Translations under genes and position numbers: made by a program
Assembly (NCBI GenBank): GCA_002728715.1
Contig: PBVQ01000008.1
Span: forward strand, 130,843 to 183,034
Direction of reading: 5' to 3'
DNA length: 52,192 nucleotides
Origin: Dehalococcoidia bacterium
GTDB lineage: Bacteria; Chloroflexota; Dehalococcoidia; Lucifugimonadales; Lucifugimonadaceae
The notes under the pieces: generated by a model
Told to the model about the DNA's origin: nothing
Seen by the model: the letters and a program-made list of their open reading frames with translations, nothing else
Database searches by the model: none
Shown here: piece by piece, positions 9,068 to 17,982 of the stretch
How the letters are laid out: every line of letters starts with the position of its first letter
Position numbering within the stretch: position 1 is the stretch's first letter

Positions 9068-10375
9068 TTATGGTTTTACCATCGAACCATCAGCTCTTCT
9101 AACAGTATCCCAAGCTCCACCAAATTCTCTTTCTTTAAATGGAAATTTTTTCGCCATTTCTTCATCTATATCAATACCTAATCCTGGTTTGCCGTTTGGC
9201 CACATCATACCATTTTTTATTTCTGGAAAACCTGGAAACATTTCTTTTGTTCTTTCACCAGGGATTGCAGCTTCTTGTATTCCAAAATTATATGCATTTA
9301 TGTCTAACATTAAATTAGCTGCATGCCCCACTGGAGAAGTGTCGCCAGGACCGTGCCATGCTGTTCTCACATTAAATAATTCACCCATTGCAGTAATTTT
9401 TTTTGCTGGTGTAATTCCTCCAACTTGAGACATATGAATTCTTATAAAATCAATTAATCTATCCTTAATCATAGGTATTATTTCATGTGGGCTATTCCAA
9501 AGTTCCCCCATTGCAATAGGAGTTGATGTTTGATTTCGGACCATTTTAAAGTACTCATTGTCTTCAGGACTGAATAGATCTTCTAGAAAAAAGAGTTGAT
9601 ATTTTTCAACTTCCTTTGCAAACCATACACCTAAAATTGGAGGGATTCTTTCATGTACATCATGAAGAATTTCTAGACCGTAACCAAATCTTTCTCTGAT
9701 ATATTCAAACAAACTAAGCGCAGATCGCATGTATGGTTTTGGTTCAAAAATACCTCCTGGATGAGTATATGTTTTTCCTTCTTTATATTCTCTTAAGAAA
9801 CCTTCTGTAGGAATAGGACCTTCGAGTACATTTTTTTTGTCGGGTGCTGCTTGTTCGGATTGAGGAATGTTTGATTTGCCATTGCCATATGTTGCATAAC
9901 CCGGTGTTGTCATCTGAATTCTTATATGATGAAATCCTTTTTCAGTAAAATTTTGAACACGGTCCCCTACCTCTTCTACAGAATTTCCTGATGCATGAAC
10001 ATAAACAGGGGCTGCTTCTCTTGCTCTTCCACCAAGTAAGTCGTATACAGGCATATTTGCCATCTTGCCCTTGATATCCCATAATGCTTGATCTACACCT
10101 GATAAGGCATTATTTAACACCGGACCATTTCTCCAGTAGGAAGAGACATAAGAGGATTGCCATATATCTTCAATATCAGCTACATTCTTACCTAATATAA
10201 ATGGTTTTAAGTAATCTTCTATAGCTGCAGCAACTGCTGTTGGTCTTTGGGTAAAAGTCGCACATCCAACTCCGTATAAACCTGGTTCAGATGTTTCAAT
10301 TTTTACTATAACTAGTCTTATATTATCTGGTTCAGTTAATATTGTTTTTACATTCTTTATTGTTACTGGTTTCAT
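9068..10375 (-). CDS. Enolase-superfamily dehydratase, RspA/D-mannonate dehydratase (ManD) type
   Basis: At 435 residues it is close to RspA/ManD, which dehydrate D-mannonate or D-gluconate to 2-keto-3-deoxygluconate. Conserved parts include YWRNGPVLNNALSGVDQALWDIKGK, the metal ligands Asp (ILHDVHER), Glu (FFLEDLFSPED) and Glu (MGELWNSPHE), and the active-site His in TAWHGPGDTSPVGHAAN. The carboxyl tail (GFPEIKNGMMWPNGKPGLGID) matches the capping end of the family. Unlike the other enolase-family gene at 28906-30126, all metal ligands are intact. Together with the UxuA-like gene this makes two unrelated candidates for the same dehydration within 4 kb. It lies 40 bases after the propeller gene. 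Confidence 0.85.
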   Translation of the reverse strand: MKPVTIKNVKTILTEPDNIRLVIVKIETSEPGLYGVGCATFTQRPTAVAAAIEDYLKPFILGKNVADIEDIWQSSYVSSYWRNGPVLNNALSGVDQALWDIKGKMANMPVYDLLGGRAREAAPVYVHASGNSVEEVGDRVQNFTEKGFHHIRIQMTTPGYATYGNGKSNIPQSEQAAPDKKNVLEGPIPTEGFLREYKEGKTYTHPGGIFEPKPYMRSALSLFEYIRERFGYGLEILHDVHERIPPILGVWFAKEVEKYQLFFLEDLFSPEDNEYFKMVRNQTSTPIAMGELWNSPHEIIPMIKDRLIDFIRIHMSQVGGITPAKKITAMGELFNVRTAWHGPGDTSPVGHAANLMLDINAYNFGIQEAAIPGERTKEMFPGFPEIKNGMMWPNGKPGLGIDIDEEMAKKFPFKEREFGGAWDTVRRADGSMVKP

Positions 10376-10415
10376 TTTTAAGATCCTTAATTTGTTAGAT
10401 TTTACACCAAATTAT

Positions 10416-11435
10416 TTATATTATTATCCATTTTCTAAGTGAAATCATTTCTTTTTTTGGGTTTTGGTATTTTCCCCACTCAGTATACGATACTTCAGCA
10501 ATATATACACTTCCCATACTGTCTATCGCAAGACTATGTGGCCACAGGAAACCATCAGAATGTTCTCCAAATTTTTTCGAACCAATACGCTTGATTCTAT
10601 TTCCGTATCTATCATAAATTCCAATTCTGTTTCCTACATTTTCAACACCTCTTTGAGGTGACCCTGTTGTTGGCCCTTGTTCAGCTATAAACAATCTTAC
10701 ATTTTCACCTGAACCAATAACTTCAACAGCCACTGCTTTATGAACAAACCATTGCCTTAAGTAATTTCCTTCAGTGTCAAAAATTTGAATTCTATTACTC
10801 TCTCTGTCGCATACTATAACTTCTTTATCGTCAATTAGGGCTAAATTATGAGGTAAATTAAATTCTCCAGGATCTGTTCCAGGTTTACCCCAAGATTTAA
10901 TGAGGTTTCCATTTTTATCTAATTTATGTATCCTTGAGTTCCCGTACCCATCGGAGATGAAAATTTCACTCGTAGTTTTTGATATAGCTACATCAGTCGG
11001 ATGATTGAACATTTTCCCACTCTGTGCTGGTGCTTTTTTACCATCACCTATTGTAAGTAATTTTTTCCCCTCTTTGTTCATTTTATGTATTTGATTTCCA
11101 GAATCATCAACCAGCCAAATATTATCCTCATGATCAATCGTAATTGAATGAGGTCTGGTAAACCAAGTTTTCCAAAATTGCATTGAATTACCATATGAAT
11201 CAGTTATTATTCTTATATCATTATCTAGATTATCGTTGCCCCACATATTCAGTAAATTACCATTTGTATCAAAAATTAATACTGGTTGATTTCCTCTGTT
11301 AAATACATAAACATTATCATCTTTATCAACAGCAACAGATGTTGCCTCTCTCATCCATATACCGTGTGGTATTTTTGCCCAATAATCTACAGGCTTGAAA
11401 TTAGTATTTTCAGTTATTGTTTTGATTGAACTCAA
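10416..11435 (-). CDS. NHL beta-propeller protein resembling peptidyl-alpha-hydroxyglycine alpha-amidating lyase
   Basis: A 339-residue propeller with NHL blades such as RPHSITIDHEDNIWLVDD, HPTDVAIS, LPHNLALID and WPHSLAIDSMG. It matches the PAL domain of animal peptide-amidating enzymes beyond the fold. Three histidines (96, 196, 300) sit in P-H motifs with the spacing of the PAL zinc ligands, Tyr164 lies in SDGYGNSRI, and Arg47 in VFNRG; these last two correspond to the PAL catalytic Tyr and Arg. No hydroxylating monooxygenase domain is attached. No signal peptide is seen, so it may be cytoplasmic. Its TTG start overlaps the cobO stop (TTGA). The reaction in bacteria is unknown; a lyase on a hydroxylated or hemiaminal-like compound is conceivable. 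Confidence 0.75.
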   Translation of the reverse strand: MSSIKTITENTNFKPVDYWAKIPHGIWMREATSVAVDKDDNVYVFNRGNQPVLIFDTNGNLLNMWGNDNLDNDIRIITDSYGNSMQFWKTWFTRPHSITIDHEDNIWLVDDSGNQIHKMNKEGKKLLTIGDGKKAPAQSGKMFNHPTDVAISKTTSEIFISDGYGNSRIHKLDKNGNLIKSWGKPGTDPGEFNLPHNLALIDDKEVIVCDRESNRIQIFDTEGNYLRQWFVHKAVAVEVIGSGENVRLFIAEQGPTTGSPQRGVENVGNRIGIYDRYGNRIKRIGSKKFGEHSDGFLWPHSLAIDSMGSVYIAEVSYTEWGKYQNPKKEMISLRKWIII

Positions 11436-12004
11436 AACTCAATACCTTTTTGTGCAACGATTCCCTGATCTGAATAAGGATGCTTGTGTTCCTTCATTTC
11501 AGTCACTAGATCAGCACAGTCTTGAATTCTTTTATCTGCATCTCTTCCAGTGAGTATTACATGTAGCATATCAGGTTTTTTCTTTAGAGTGTCGAGTACG
11601 TCGTTAATATCAATCCATCCATAATTTATTGGATATGTTATTTCATCTAAAAGTATTACATCATAATCCCCAGAAAGAATTTTTTCTTTGGATATATTCC
11701 AACCTTTTTGAGCTAAATCTTCATCCTCGTTAAGGTCTTTAGATGTCCAAGTAAAACCTCTACCTGAAGTAATAAGTTCTATGTTTAATTTTGAAACAGC
11801 AAGTTGTTCTCCATACATTGATTTTTCATTTTTAATGAATTGAATTACCAATGTTTTCATGTCTCTACCCCAAGCTCTTAGTATTACACCAAAGCCTGCT
11901 GTAGTTTTTCCCTTGCCATTACCAGTATTTACAATAACTAGGCCTTTTTTATCTCGAGTAAGATTTGGAGGTGGCGTAAATGTTGTAGGTATTTTTTTCT
12001 TCAT
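11432..12004 (-). CDS. cobO: Cob(I)yrinic acid a,c-diamide adenosyltransferase (CobA/CobO/BtuR type)
   Basis: Transfers the 5'-deoxyadenosyl group from ATP to cob(I)alamin or its precursors. The 190-residue length is standard. The P-loop is GNGKGKTT (residues 28-35), followed by FGVILRAWGR and VIQFIKNEK, then LLDEITYPINYGWID and HVILTGRDAD, all hallmarks of the BtuR family. The C-terminus ends in the usual HKHPYSDQGIVAQKGIEF. No other cobalamin-synthesis gene is in the window, so salvage or adenosylation of acquired cobamide is as likely as synthesis. It lies 48 bases after tldE and overlaps the propeller gene by 4 bases. Confidence 0.93.
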   Translation of the reverse strand: MKKKIPTTFTPPPNLTRDKKGLVIVNTGNGKGKTTAGFGVILRAWGRDMKTLVIQFIKNEKSMYGEQLAVSKLNIELITSGRGFTWTSKDLNEDEDLAQKGWNISKEKILSGDYDVILLDEITYPINYGWIDINDVLDTLKKKPDMLHVILTGRDADKRIQDCADLVTEMKEHKHPYSDQGIVAQKGIEF

Positions 12005-12052
12005 GATTATATTATTATTTTTTTTTATGATATAACAAATATAGTAAAATTT

Positions 12053-13357
12053 TTATGAGGAAATTTCTACATTATTTGTGCAAAGATAAGGTAGATTAAT
12101 TGTTCCAAATATATTTTCTGTTTCAAGGCTTAGGTGATTAATTTTTGAAAGAGCATCAAAAGCATTACCAGAAAGCATTGTATTTTTTATTCTACCAATT
12201 AATTTGCCATTTTTTATTCTGTATCCTAATGAAATATTTGCGCTGAAATCTCCTGATAATTCATTTCCTTGACCGGCACCTAGCAAACTATCAATTAGTA
12301 TTCCGTCATCAATCGATTTTATTATATTGTCTAATTTATCTTTTCCTTTTTCCATAACAATATTTGAAGTTGTTGGAGTAGGCTGCGAGTTGATTGAACG
12401 CCCTGCTGAGCCTGTGGTTTGTCTTTTTGCTTCTTTAGATGATTTTAGATCATAATATCCTGAGATAAATTTTCCTTTTTTTATAAGATCAAATTTCTTA
12501 GCAGGTACACCTTCATCATCATAATTTTTTGATGCAGGACTATAATCTATAGATGGATTATCATAAATACTAATGTTTTCATCTAAAATTTTAGTATTTT
12601 CTTTATTTGAAAGTTTTGATAGATTTTTTGCTATATTACTCCCATTAAATGACACTAATAAAGGTGAAATTATCGATTGTAAAAGACCAGAGGGGGTAAA
12701 TAGTACGGGACACCCACTTTTAGGTGGATTAACGATTTTTTGCCCAAGCTTTAAATACTTAATTATCTTTTCCGTAATCATTATTATTTGATTTTTATTG
12801 ATAATTAATGATGATGAAGAACCATCATATATATTAAGCATATCTTTATTATTAATAATCTGAACTGAAACATAAAAGCCTGAATAAGATTGCTTGGTAC
12901 CTATTTCTAAGCCGTTAGAATTCTCTAATTGGCTTTCTGACTCAATAAGATTAAATCCTGAATCACAAAGGGCATCTGGAAATACTTTGAGTATTTTATC
13001 CCTTGATAATTTTATTTGATCAATTAGATAGTCATTGGGGAATTCATAAGTATCACTAGAATACAACTGAACCTGTTTATCTTTTTTTGTGTAGTCAGGA
13101 AATATAATTGGTGCAAATATTGGATAACCAGATAATTCTTCTATTACATTTATAAACTTATCTGGGTCTGTACTTGACGTTGATGCAAAGGTTAGATCAG
13201 AATTTATAATTCCTCTAATAGATGTACCTTCGGCCTGTTTAGATGAAATTTCCTTAAGTGAATTTGATTCGAAAGATATACTCTTAGAATTACTTTGAGA
13301 TCTATAAATTTCGTATTGATCAAACTTTTTCGATAAATAGTTTTTAATTTTTTCCAT
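12053..13357 (-). CDS. tldE: TldE/PmbA metalloprotease-like subunit
   Basis: Partner of TldD; in E. coli the TldD/TldE pair is a protease that processes unfolded or modified peptides such as microcin B17 and the CcdA antitoxin. TldE lacks the zinc site itself, and none is seen here. The protein is about 434 residues, with family segments KSGCPVLFTPSG, YDDEGVPAKKFDLI, GYYDLKSSKEAKRQTTGSAGR and LLGAGQGNELSGDFSANISLGYRI. I chose the ATG at 13357, 2 bases after the tldD stop. A longer TTG start at 13381 would overlap tldD and adds nothing conserved. Confidence 0.92.
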   Translation of the reverse strand: MEKIKNYLSKKFDQYEIYRSQSNSKSISFESNSLKEISSKQAEGTSIRGIINSDLTFASTSSTDPDKFINVIEELSGYPIFAPIIFPDYTKKDKQVQLYSSDTYEFPNDYLIDQIKLSRDKILKVFPDALCDSGFNLIESESQLENSNGLEIGTKQSYSGFYVSVQIINNKDMLNIYDGSSSSLIINKNQIIMITEKIIKYLKLGQKIVNPPKSGCPVLFTPSGLLQSIISPLLVSFNGSNIAKNLSKLSNKENTKILDENISIYDNPSIDYSPASKNYDDEGVPAKKFDLIKKGKFISGYYDLKSSKEAKRQTTGSAGRSINSQPTPTTSNIVMEKGKDKLDNIIKSIDDGILIDSLLGAGQGNELSGDFSANISLGYRIKNGKLIGRIKNTMLSGNAFDALSKINHLSLETENIFGTINLPYLCTNNVEISS

Positions 13358-13359
13358 AT

Positions 13360-14730
13360 TTACCCGCTCGACACTAGACAATTATTAATTCGAATGTGAG
13401 GAGAACCATTTGATACAGGCAATGGCATTTGTCCACCTTTTCCACATCCACCACCTTGATTAATCATTAAATCATCAGCAATCCCATCTATATTTTTTAG
13501 AGTATTAAATAGGTTTCCAGTAAGTTTTACTGGTCTAAGAGTTTCTTTGATTTCTCCATTTTCTATTCTATACGTTTCAGCAGACGAAAATGTGAACATT
13601 TCATGCTGGGTCATTCCACCGTACCAATTCTTAACATAGAGTCCATCTTTCGTATCCTTAAGTATATCTTTTATATTATTATTACTATTTTCGATAATTG
13701 TATTAGTCATTCGTACAATTGGTGGATAAGAATAAGATATAGCTCTGGCATTACCTGTGTTTTTTTCATTCATTTTTGACGCGGTTTCTTTAGAATGCAA
13801 TCTTCCAACTAATTCTCCATCTCGAATTAGTGGAGTTTTTGTAGAAGGAGTGCCTTCATCATCATATTCATATGATCCTCGGAGGTTTGGAATTTTAGCA
13901 CCATCAGTAATATTAAGATCATTATTTCCAAATTTTGTACCAAGTTTCAATATTTTTTTTAGTCTTTCATTTTCATAAACGTTATCGGCCTCAGATAAAT
14001 GTCCAAAAGCCTCATGGACAAAAACACCTGCTAAAATTTGATCTAAAATTACGGTTGATTCTTTACCTTCTATTTTTTTTGCATTGATTAATTTTTGTGC
14101 CTTGGCTACACATTCATTTACTTCTTTATCTAAGTTTTCTACGATAGTAAAGTCTCCTAATGATCCGATAGAAAATCCAGATTGAAGCATCTCATTTCCG
14201 TCAGTGCTATTTGCAGAAATCCTAAGAATTACATGAATAAAACTTTGCTCAATTTCATTTCCTAACGTATCACTAAAAATAACTTTTCTTTCAAGGTCTC
14301 CATAAGAAATTTCACAGCCATTTATATTTTTTTTATTAACTATCAAATCTTTATAATGTTCTAAAATATTAATTTTTTCGTTGAGAGAAATATTTTTTGG
14401 ATTCTTAATTGACCTTGCTGGTAAAGAAACTTTACCCACTGAGTTTTTTTCAAAATCTATTGACTCGCTACTGTTAAGCTTGGATAAAGAAATTGCATCT
14501 GCCATTTTATTTTTTGACTGATATATATCATTAAAACTACTAAATCCCCACCCTCCATTTGAGTAAACTCTAGCACATCCACCAATACCTGAATTGATTG
14601 AAATATTTTCCCTTGAATCACCTCTATAGGTTATCCTTGTAGAATTATTTTCTTCAATACGAATTTCTTTATAATCCCCACCATTTATTTTTAGAGAATC
14701 TGAAATGATATTTTTTATGTCTTTTTCCAC
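13360..14730 (-). CDS. tldD: TldD metalloprotease
   Basis: Catalytic subunit of the TldD/TldE zinc protease, 456 residues as usual. The zinc-binding HExxxH motif is present as VHEAFGHLSEAD, with the later conserved YEYDDEGTPSTKTPLI, YSYPPIVRMTNT and YVKNWYGGMTQHEMFTFSSAE segments and a cysteine- and glycine-rich tail (NQGGGCGKGGQMPLPVS). The start is GTG at 14730, 2 bases after the recG stop, so tldD is probably translated from the recG message. Known role: cleavage of disordered peptides; the target in this organism is unknown. Confidence 0.94.
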   Translation of the reverse strand: MEKDIKNIISDSLKINGGDYKEIRIEENNSTRITYRGDSRENISINSGIGGCARVYSNGGWGFSSFNDIYQSKNKMADAISLSKLNSSESIDFEKNSVGKVSLPARSIKNPKNISLNEKINILEHYKDLIVNKKNINGCEISYGDLERKVIFSDTLGNEIEQSFIHVILRISANSTDGNEMLQSGFSIGSLGDFTIVENLDKEVNECVAKAQKLINAKKIEGKESTVILDQILAGVFVHEAFGHLSEADNVYENERLKKILKLGTKFGNNDLNITDGAKIPNLRGSYEYDDEGTPSTKTPLIRDGELVGRLHSKETASKMNEKNTGNARAISYSYPPIVRMTNTIIENSNNNIKDILKDTKDGLYVKNWYGGMTQHEMFTFSSAETYRIENGEIKETLRPVKLTGNLFNTLKNIDGIADDLMINQGGGCGKGGQMPLPVSNGSPHIRINNCLVSSG

Positions 14731-14732
14731 TT

Positions 14733-17114
14733 TTAGTTATTAATTTTTATTTCTAGCGCTTTTATTTGTTTAATTAGTTCGTCATTCTTTATTATAAATT
14801 TTTTATTCTCAAAAAATAAATATTCTGCCTCTTTTTTTGATAATTTAATCAAATTTTCATCCTCAATATTTGCAAATTTTAGTTCATTCCACCCACTCTG
14901 AGTTGTTCCTAAATAAGCACCAGGCCCACGTAATTTCATGTCTTCATAAGAAATTTTAAAACCATCATTATTTTCAGTTATTACTTCAATTCTTTTTTGT
15001 GAATTTTCATTTGTATTTTTATGAAAAAGAAAGCAAAAACTTTTATGATTACCTCTGCCTATTCTTCCTCTGATTTGGTGCAATTGTGCTAAGCCAAATC
15101 TATTTGAACTCATGATAACCATACAACTCGCATTTGGAATATCAACACCAATTTCTATTACTGGCGTTGATACGAGTATATCTATTTCCTTATCTCTCAT
15201 TTTTCTCATGATATCTTGCTTTTCTTTGATATTCATTTTTCCATGTAGTAATGCAATTTTCTCCTTAGAAAAAATACTATTCTTTAGTAATTCGAAGGTT
15301 TCTATTGCTGAATCAGCATCTATTGATTCTGATTTCTCAATTAAAGGACATACTATAAAAGCTTGCCTGCCAGCTCTTACTTCTTCAATGATTTTGTTAT
15401 ATGCATCATTTATTTCTGATTCTTTATCTACTGCATATGTCTCTATTTCGGATCTATCCTTTGGTAATGTTCTTAATGTAGAAATGTTTAAGTCTCCGTA
15501 CACTGTCAAGGATAGGGTTCTTGGTATTGGAGTTGCAGACATCGCTAACAGATGAGGGCGTGGATTTCTAGATGTAAGTATTTTCCTCTGTTCAACCCCA
15601 AACTTGTGTTGCTCGTCTATTACAACCAGACCTAAATTAGATATATGAACTTTTTCTTGAATTAGTGAATGTGTACCAATTACTATATTATTTTTTCCAT
15701 TATTAATTAATTTAATTATTTCTTTTTTAGTTTTATTCCTAACACTTCCTGTTAATAAAATTAGTTTTATTTTTTTATTAGATTTACCAGGTAAATAAAT
15801 ATCATAAACATAATTTTCGTATAGATTATTTACTGTTTTTCCTCTTAATTCATTAACCATATTAATAAAATGTTGTTCTGCTAAAACTTCTGTTGGAGCC
15901 ATCATCAAAGCTTGATATCCGCTTGAAACAGTTGCTAGTATAGCGCATATTCCAACTATAGTTTTTCCACTTCCAACTTCTCCTTGCAAAAGTCTTGACA
16001 TTGGAATTATAGAATTTATATCCTTCAAGATTTCATTTACAGAAGAGATCTGGTCGTTGGTTAGAGAGAATTTCAGAGAGTTCATAAAAATATTCACTAT
16101 CTCTTGATCAGATATATTTATACTATTTTCTTCTTTTTGCCATTGATATTTTTTTTTCAAACCTAATAGTTGGTATAAAAAAAGTTCATTAAAAGCTAAC
16201 CTTCTATTTGACTCTTTTTGTTCCTCTATAGTTAGGGGGAAATGCATATTCTCAAATGCTTTTTTTAGGGGGAAAAAATTATTTCTTTTTAATATTTCAT
16301 CTGGAATAAAATCATTTATCAAATTTGATCCATTATCCAGAGATTTTCTTATAGTATTTCTGATTGTTCTTTGTGGAATTCCTTCCAATGAAGGGTAAAC
16401 GGGCAGAAAATTACCTGCATGTGTATTTTGTGTAGAAAAATTATTTTTTATTTCGTAGTCTGGATTATTAAATTGGACAAAATTGTTATATTTTTTTACC
16501 TCTCCGCTAATCTTAATCTTTACCCCTTTTTTCATTTTATCAAATAAATATGGCTGCCTAAAAAAAGTGCAACTAGCTAAACCTGATTGATCTTTAATAA
16601 GTATTTTTGAATATGAGAGATTTGTATTCGTTTTGCCTTTTTGAGATTTTATTATAATACCTTCTACAGTAACAATTTCTTTGTCGAGTGTATCGTTTAT
16701 ATAAACAGATTTTGAATAATTTATGTGTCTATTTGGGAAAAAAGAAAATATATCATTTAAGGTTTTTATACGAGTACCTGACAATTTTTTTTTTGTAGAC
16801 CAGTGAAGAAATTTTAATTCATTTATTTTGCTATTTATTGTGATATTTATAGATGGTTTCTTGGTTTTTATATTATTTATTCTTTGAATAACATTTTTTG
16901 CCCATCTTTGCCTTTCTCCTGGCATTAGGGCGCTGTAACTCATACCAGTTATTGGTTCAATGTTATAAAGCCATGGTAAAAGTTTTTCGGATTTTTTTAG
17001 TAAACTATCAAGTCCTCCTATAACTGAATTATCTGAAAATTTTAACTTAGCTTCAAGATTTAATACTTTAATTATTGAGTTGGTTATTTCTTGATTTTTT
17101 GAACCATTTTTCAT
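14733..17114 (-). CDS. recG: ATP-dependent DNA helicase RecG
   Basis: Branch-migrating helicase that reverses stalled forks and processes Holliday junctions. Order of domains: an N-terminal helical extension (about 1-100), OB-fold wedge (about 110-230), then the helicase core with Walker A GEVGSGKT (about 378), the DEQH box in VVIDEQHKFG (about 500), SATPIPRT, and motif VI HQIRGRIGRG (about 680). At 793 residues it is about 100 longer than the E. coli protein because of the N-terminal extension, as in several non-proteobacterial RecGs. It lies 10 bases after degV. Confidence 0.97.
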   Translation of the reverse strand: MKNGSKNQEITNSIIKVLNLEAKLKFSDNSVIGGLDSLLKKSEKLLPWLYNIEPITGMSYSALMPGERQRWAKNVIQRINNIKTKKPSINITINSKINELKFLHWSTKKKLSGTRIKTLNDIFSFFPNRHINYSKSVYINDTLDKEIVTVEGIIIKSQKGKTNTNLSYSKILIKDQSGLASCTFFRQPYLFDKMKKGVKIKISGEVKKYNNFVQFNNPDYEIKNNFSTQNTHAGNFLPVYPSLEGIPQRTIRNTIRKSLDNGSNLINDFIPDEILKRNNFFPLKKAFENMHFPLTIEEQKESNRRLAFNELFLYQLLGLKKKYQWQKEENSINISDQEIVNIFMNSLKFSLTNDQISSVNEILKDINSIIPMSRLLQGEVGSGKTIVGICAILATVSSGYQALMMAPTEVLAEQHFINMVNELRGKTVNNLYENYVYDIYLPGKSNKKIKLILLTGSVRNKTKKEIIKLINNGKNNIVIGTHSLIQEKVHISNLGLVVIDEQHKFGVEQRKILTSRNPRPHLLAMSATPIPRTLSLTVYGDLNISTLRTLPKDRSEIETYAVDKESEINDAYNKIIEEVRAGRQAFIVCPLIEKSESIDADSAIETFELLKNSIFSKEKIALLHGKMNIKEKQDIMRKMRDKEIDILVSTPVIEIGVDIPNASCMVIMSSNRFGLAQLHQIRGRIGRGNHKSFCFLFHKNTNENSQKRIEVITENNDGFKISYEDMKLRGPGAYLGTTQSGWNELKFANIEDENLIKLSKKEAEYLFFENKKFIIKNDELIKQIKALEIKINN

Positions 17115-17124
17115 TAGTGAATTA

Positions 17125-17982
17125 TTATGATTTTATATAACCTAATCCTAGTACACTTGGACCTAAGTGTGCTCCAATTACAGGACCTAATTGAGCGATA
17201 ATAGGATCAATTTTTTTGTCAAATGTTTTTATATCTTCAGCTATTTCTTCAGCTTTATCTTTTTCTGTAGTATACAAAACAGAAATTTTTTCTAGTGGTG
17301 AATTTTCTTGAGCCAATTCTTTAAGTTTATTTATACCCTTTTCAATGCTTCTTACTCTAACCAATGGATGGGCTTCCCCATCTTGCATTGTAAGGATAGG
17401 CTTGAATTTTAATAGTGACCCAACAAAACCTTTAGCTTTACCTATTCTGCCACCTCTTACTAAATATTTTAAAGTAGGAACCATACCTAGGAAAGTTGAT
17501 CTTTCACTAAGATTTTTACTAAGTTCTTTTGCTTCATCAAGAGATATATTATTTTTTTTGATTGTCTCAGCAACAATTATTGAAGTTAGTCCTAGTGCCA
17601 TTGAAGCTGTTTCTGAATTAATAACTTCAACCAACTTTTTTTTCTTATTAATTTCTTTAGCTGCATTTACAGCTGAGCCATGTGTAAGACTTAATTTTAA
17701 TGAAATATGGATTGATATAATTTGATCATATGATTTCAGTAAATTTTCATAAACTTCTATGAATGTACCTGCTGATGGTGCTGATGTGGTAGGGGCTACA
17801 CTAGAGGATGGAAGCATCTCATATAATTCATCTGCTGAAATATCTATATTATCTAAATATGTTTTATTTTCCACATGTAAATTTAGAGGTACTACGCTAA
17901 TTTTATTTTTAGTCGCAATATTTGCGGGAATATCCGATGTGCTGTCTGTAACTACTGCTATTTTCATTTTTTTTCCATTCAT
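17125..17982 (-). CDS. DegV family fatty-acid-binding protein (FakB-like)
   Basis: A 285-residue DegV protein. DegV/FakB proteins bind a fatty acid and present its carboxylate to the kinase FakA, giving acyl phosphate for phospholipid synthesis. Family features are VVTDSTSDIP at the N-terminus, TSAPSAGTF, SIHISLKLSLTHGSAVNAA, RGGRIGKAKGFVGSLLKFKPIL and the glycine-rich tail GPVIGAHLGPSVLG. The ATG at 17982 overlaps the fakA stop (ATGA), favouring this start over the internal Met6. Direct coupling to the FakA gene makes the FakB role likely. Confidence 0.9.
   Translation of the reverse strand: MNGKKMKIAVVTDSTSDIPANIATKNKISVVPLNLHVENKTYLDNIDISADELYEMLPSSSVAPTTSAPSAGTFIEVYENLLKSYDQIISIHISLKLSLTHGSAVNAAKEINKKKKLVEVINSETASMALGLTSIIVAETIKKNNISLDEAKELSKNLSERSTFLGMVPTLKYLVRGGRIGKAKGFVGSLLKFKPILTMQDGEAHPLVRVRSIEKGINKLKELAQENSPLEKISVLYTTEKDKAEEIAEDIKTFDKKIDPIIAQLGPVIGAHLGPSVLGLGYIKS

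Noticed and set aside
13358..13381. tldE start at TTG 13381 overlapping tldD
   Set aside because: The ATG at 13357 lies 2 bases after the tldD stop and nothing upstream looks conserved.
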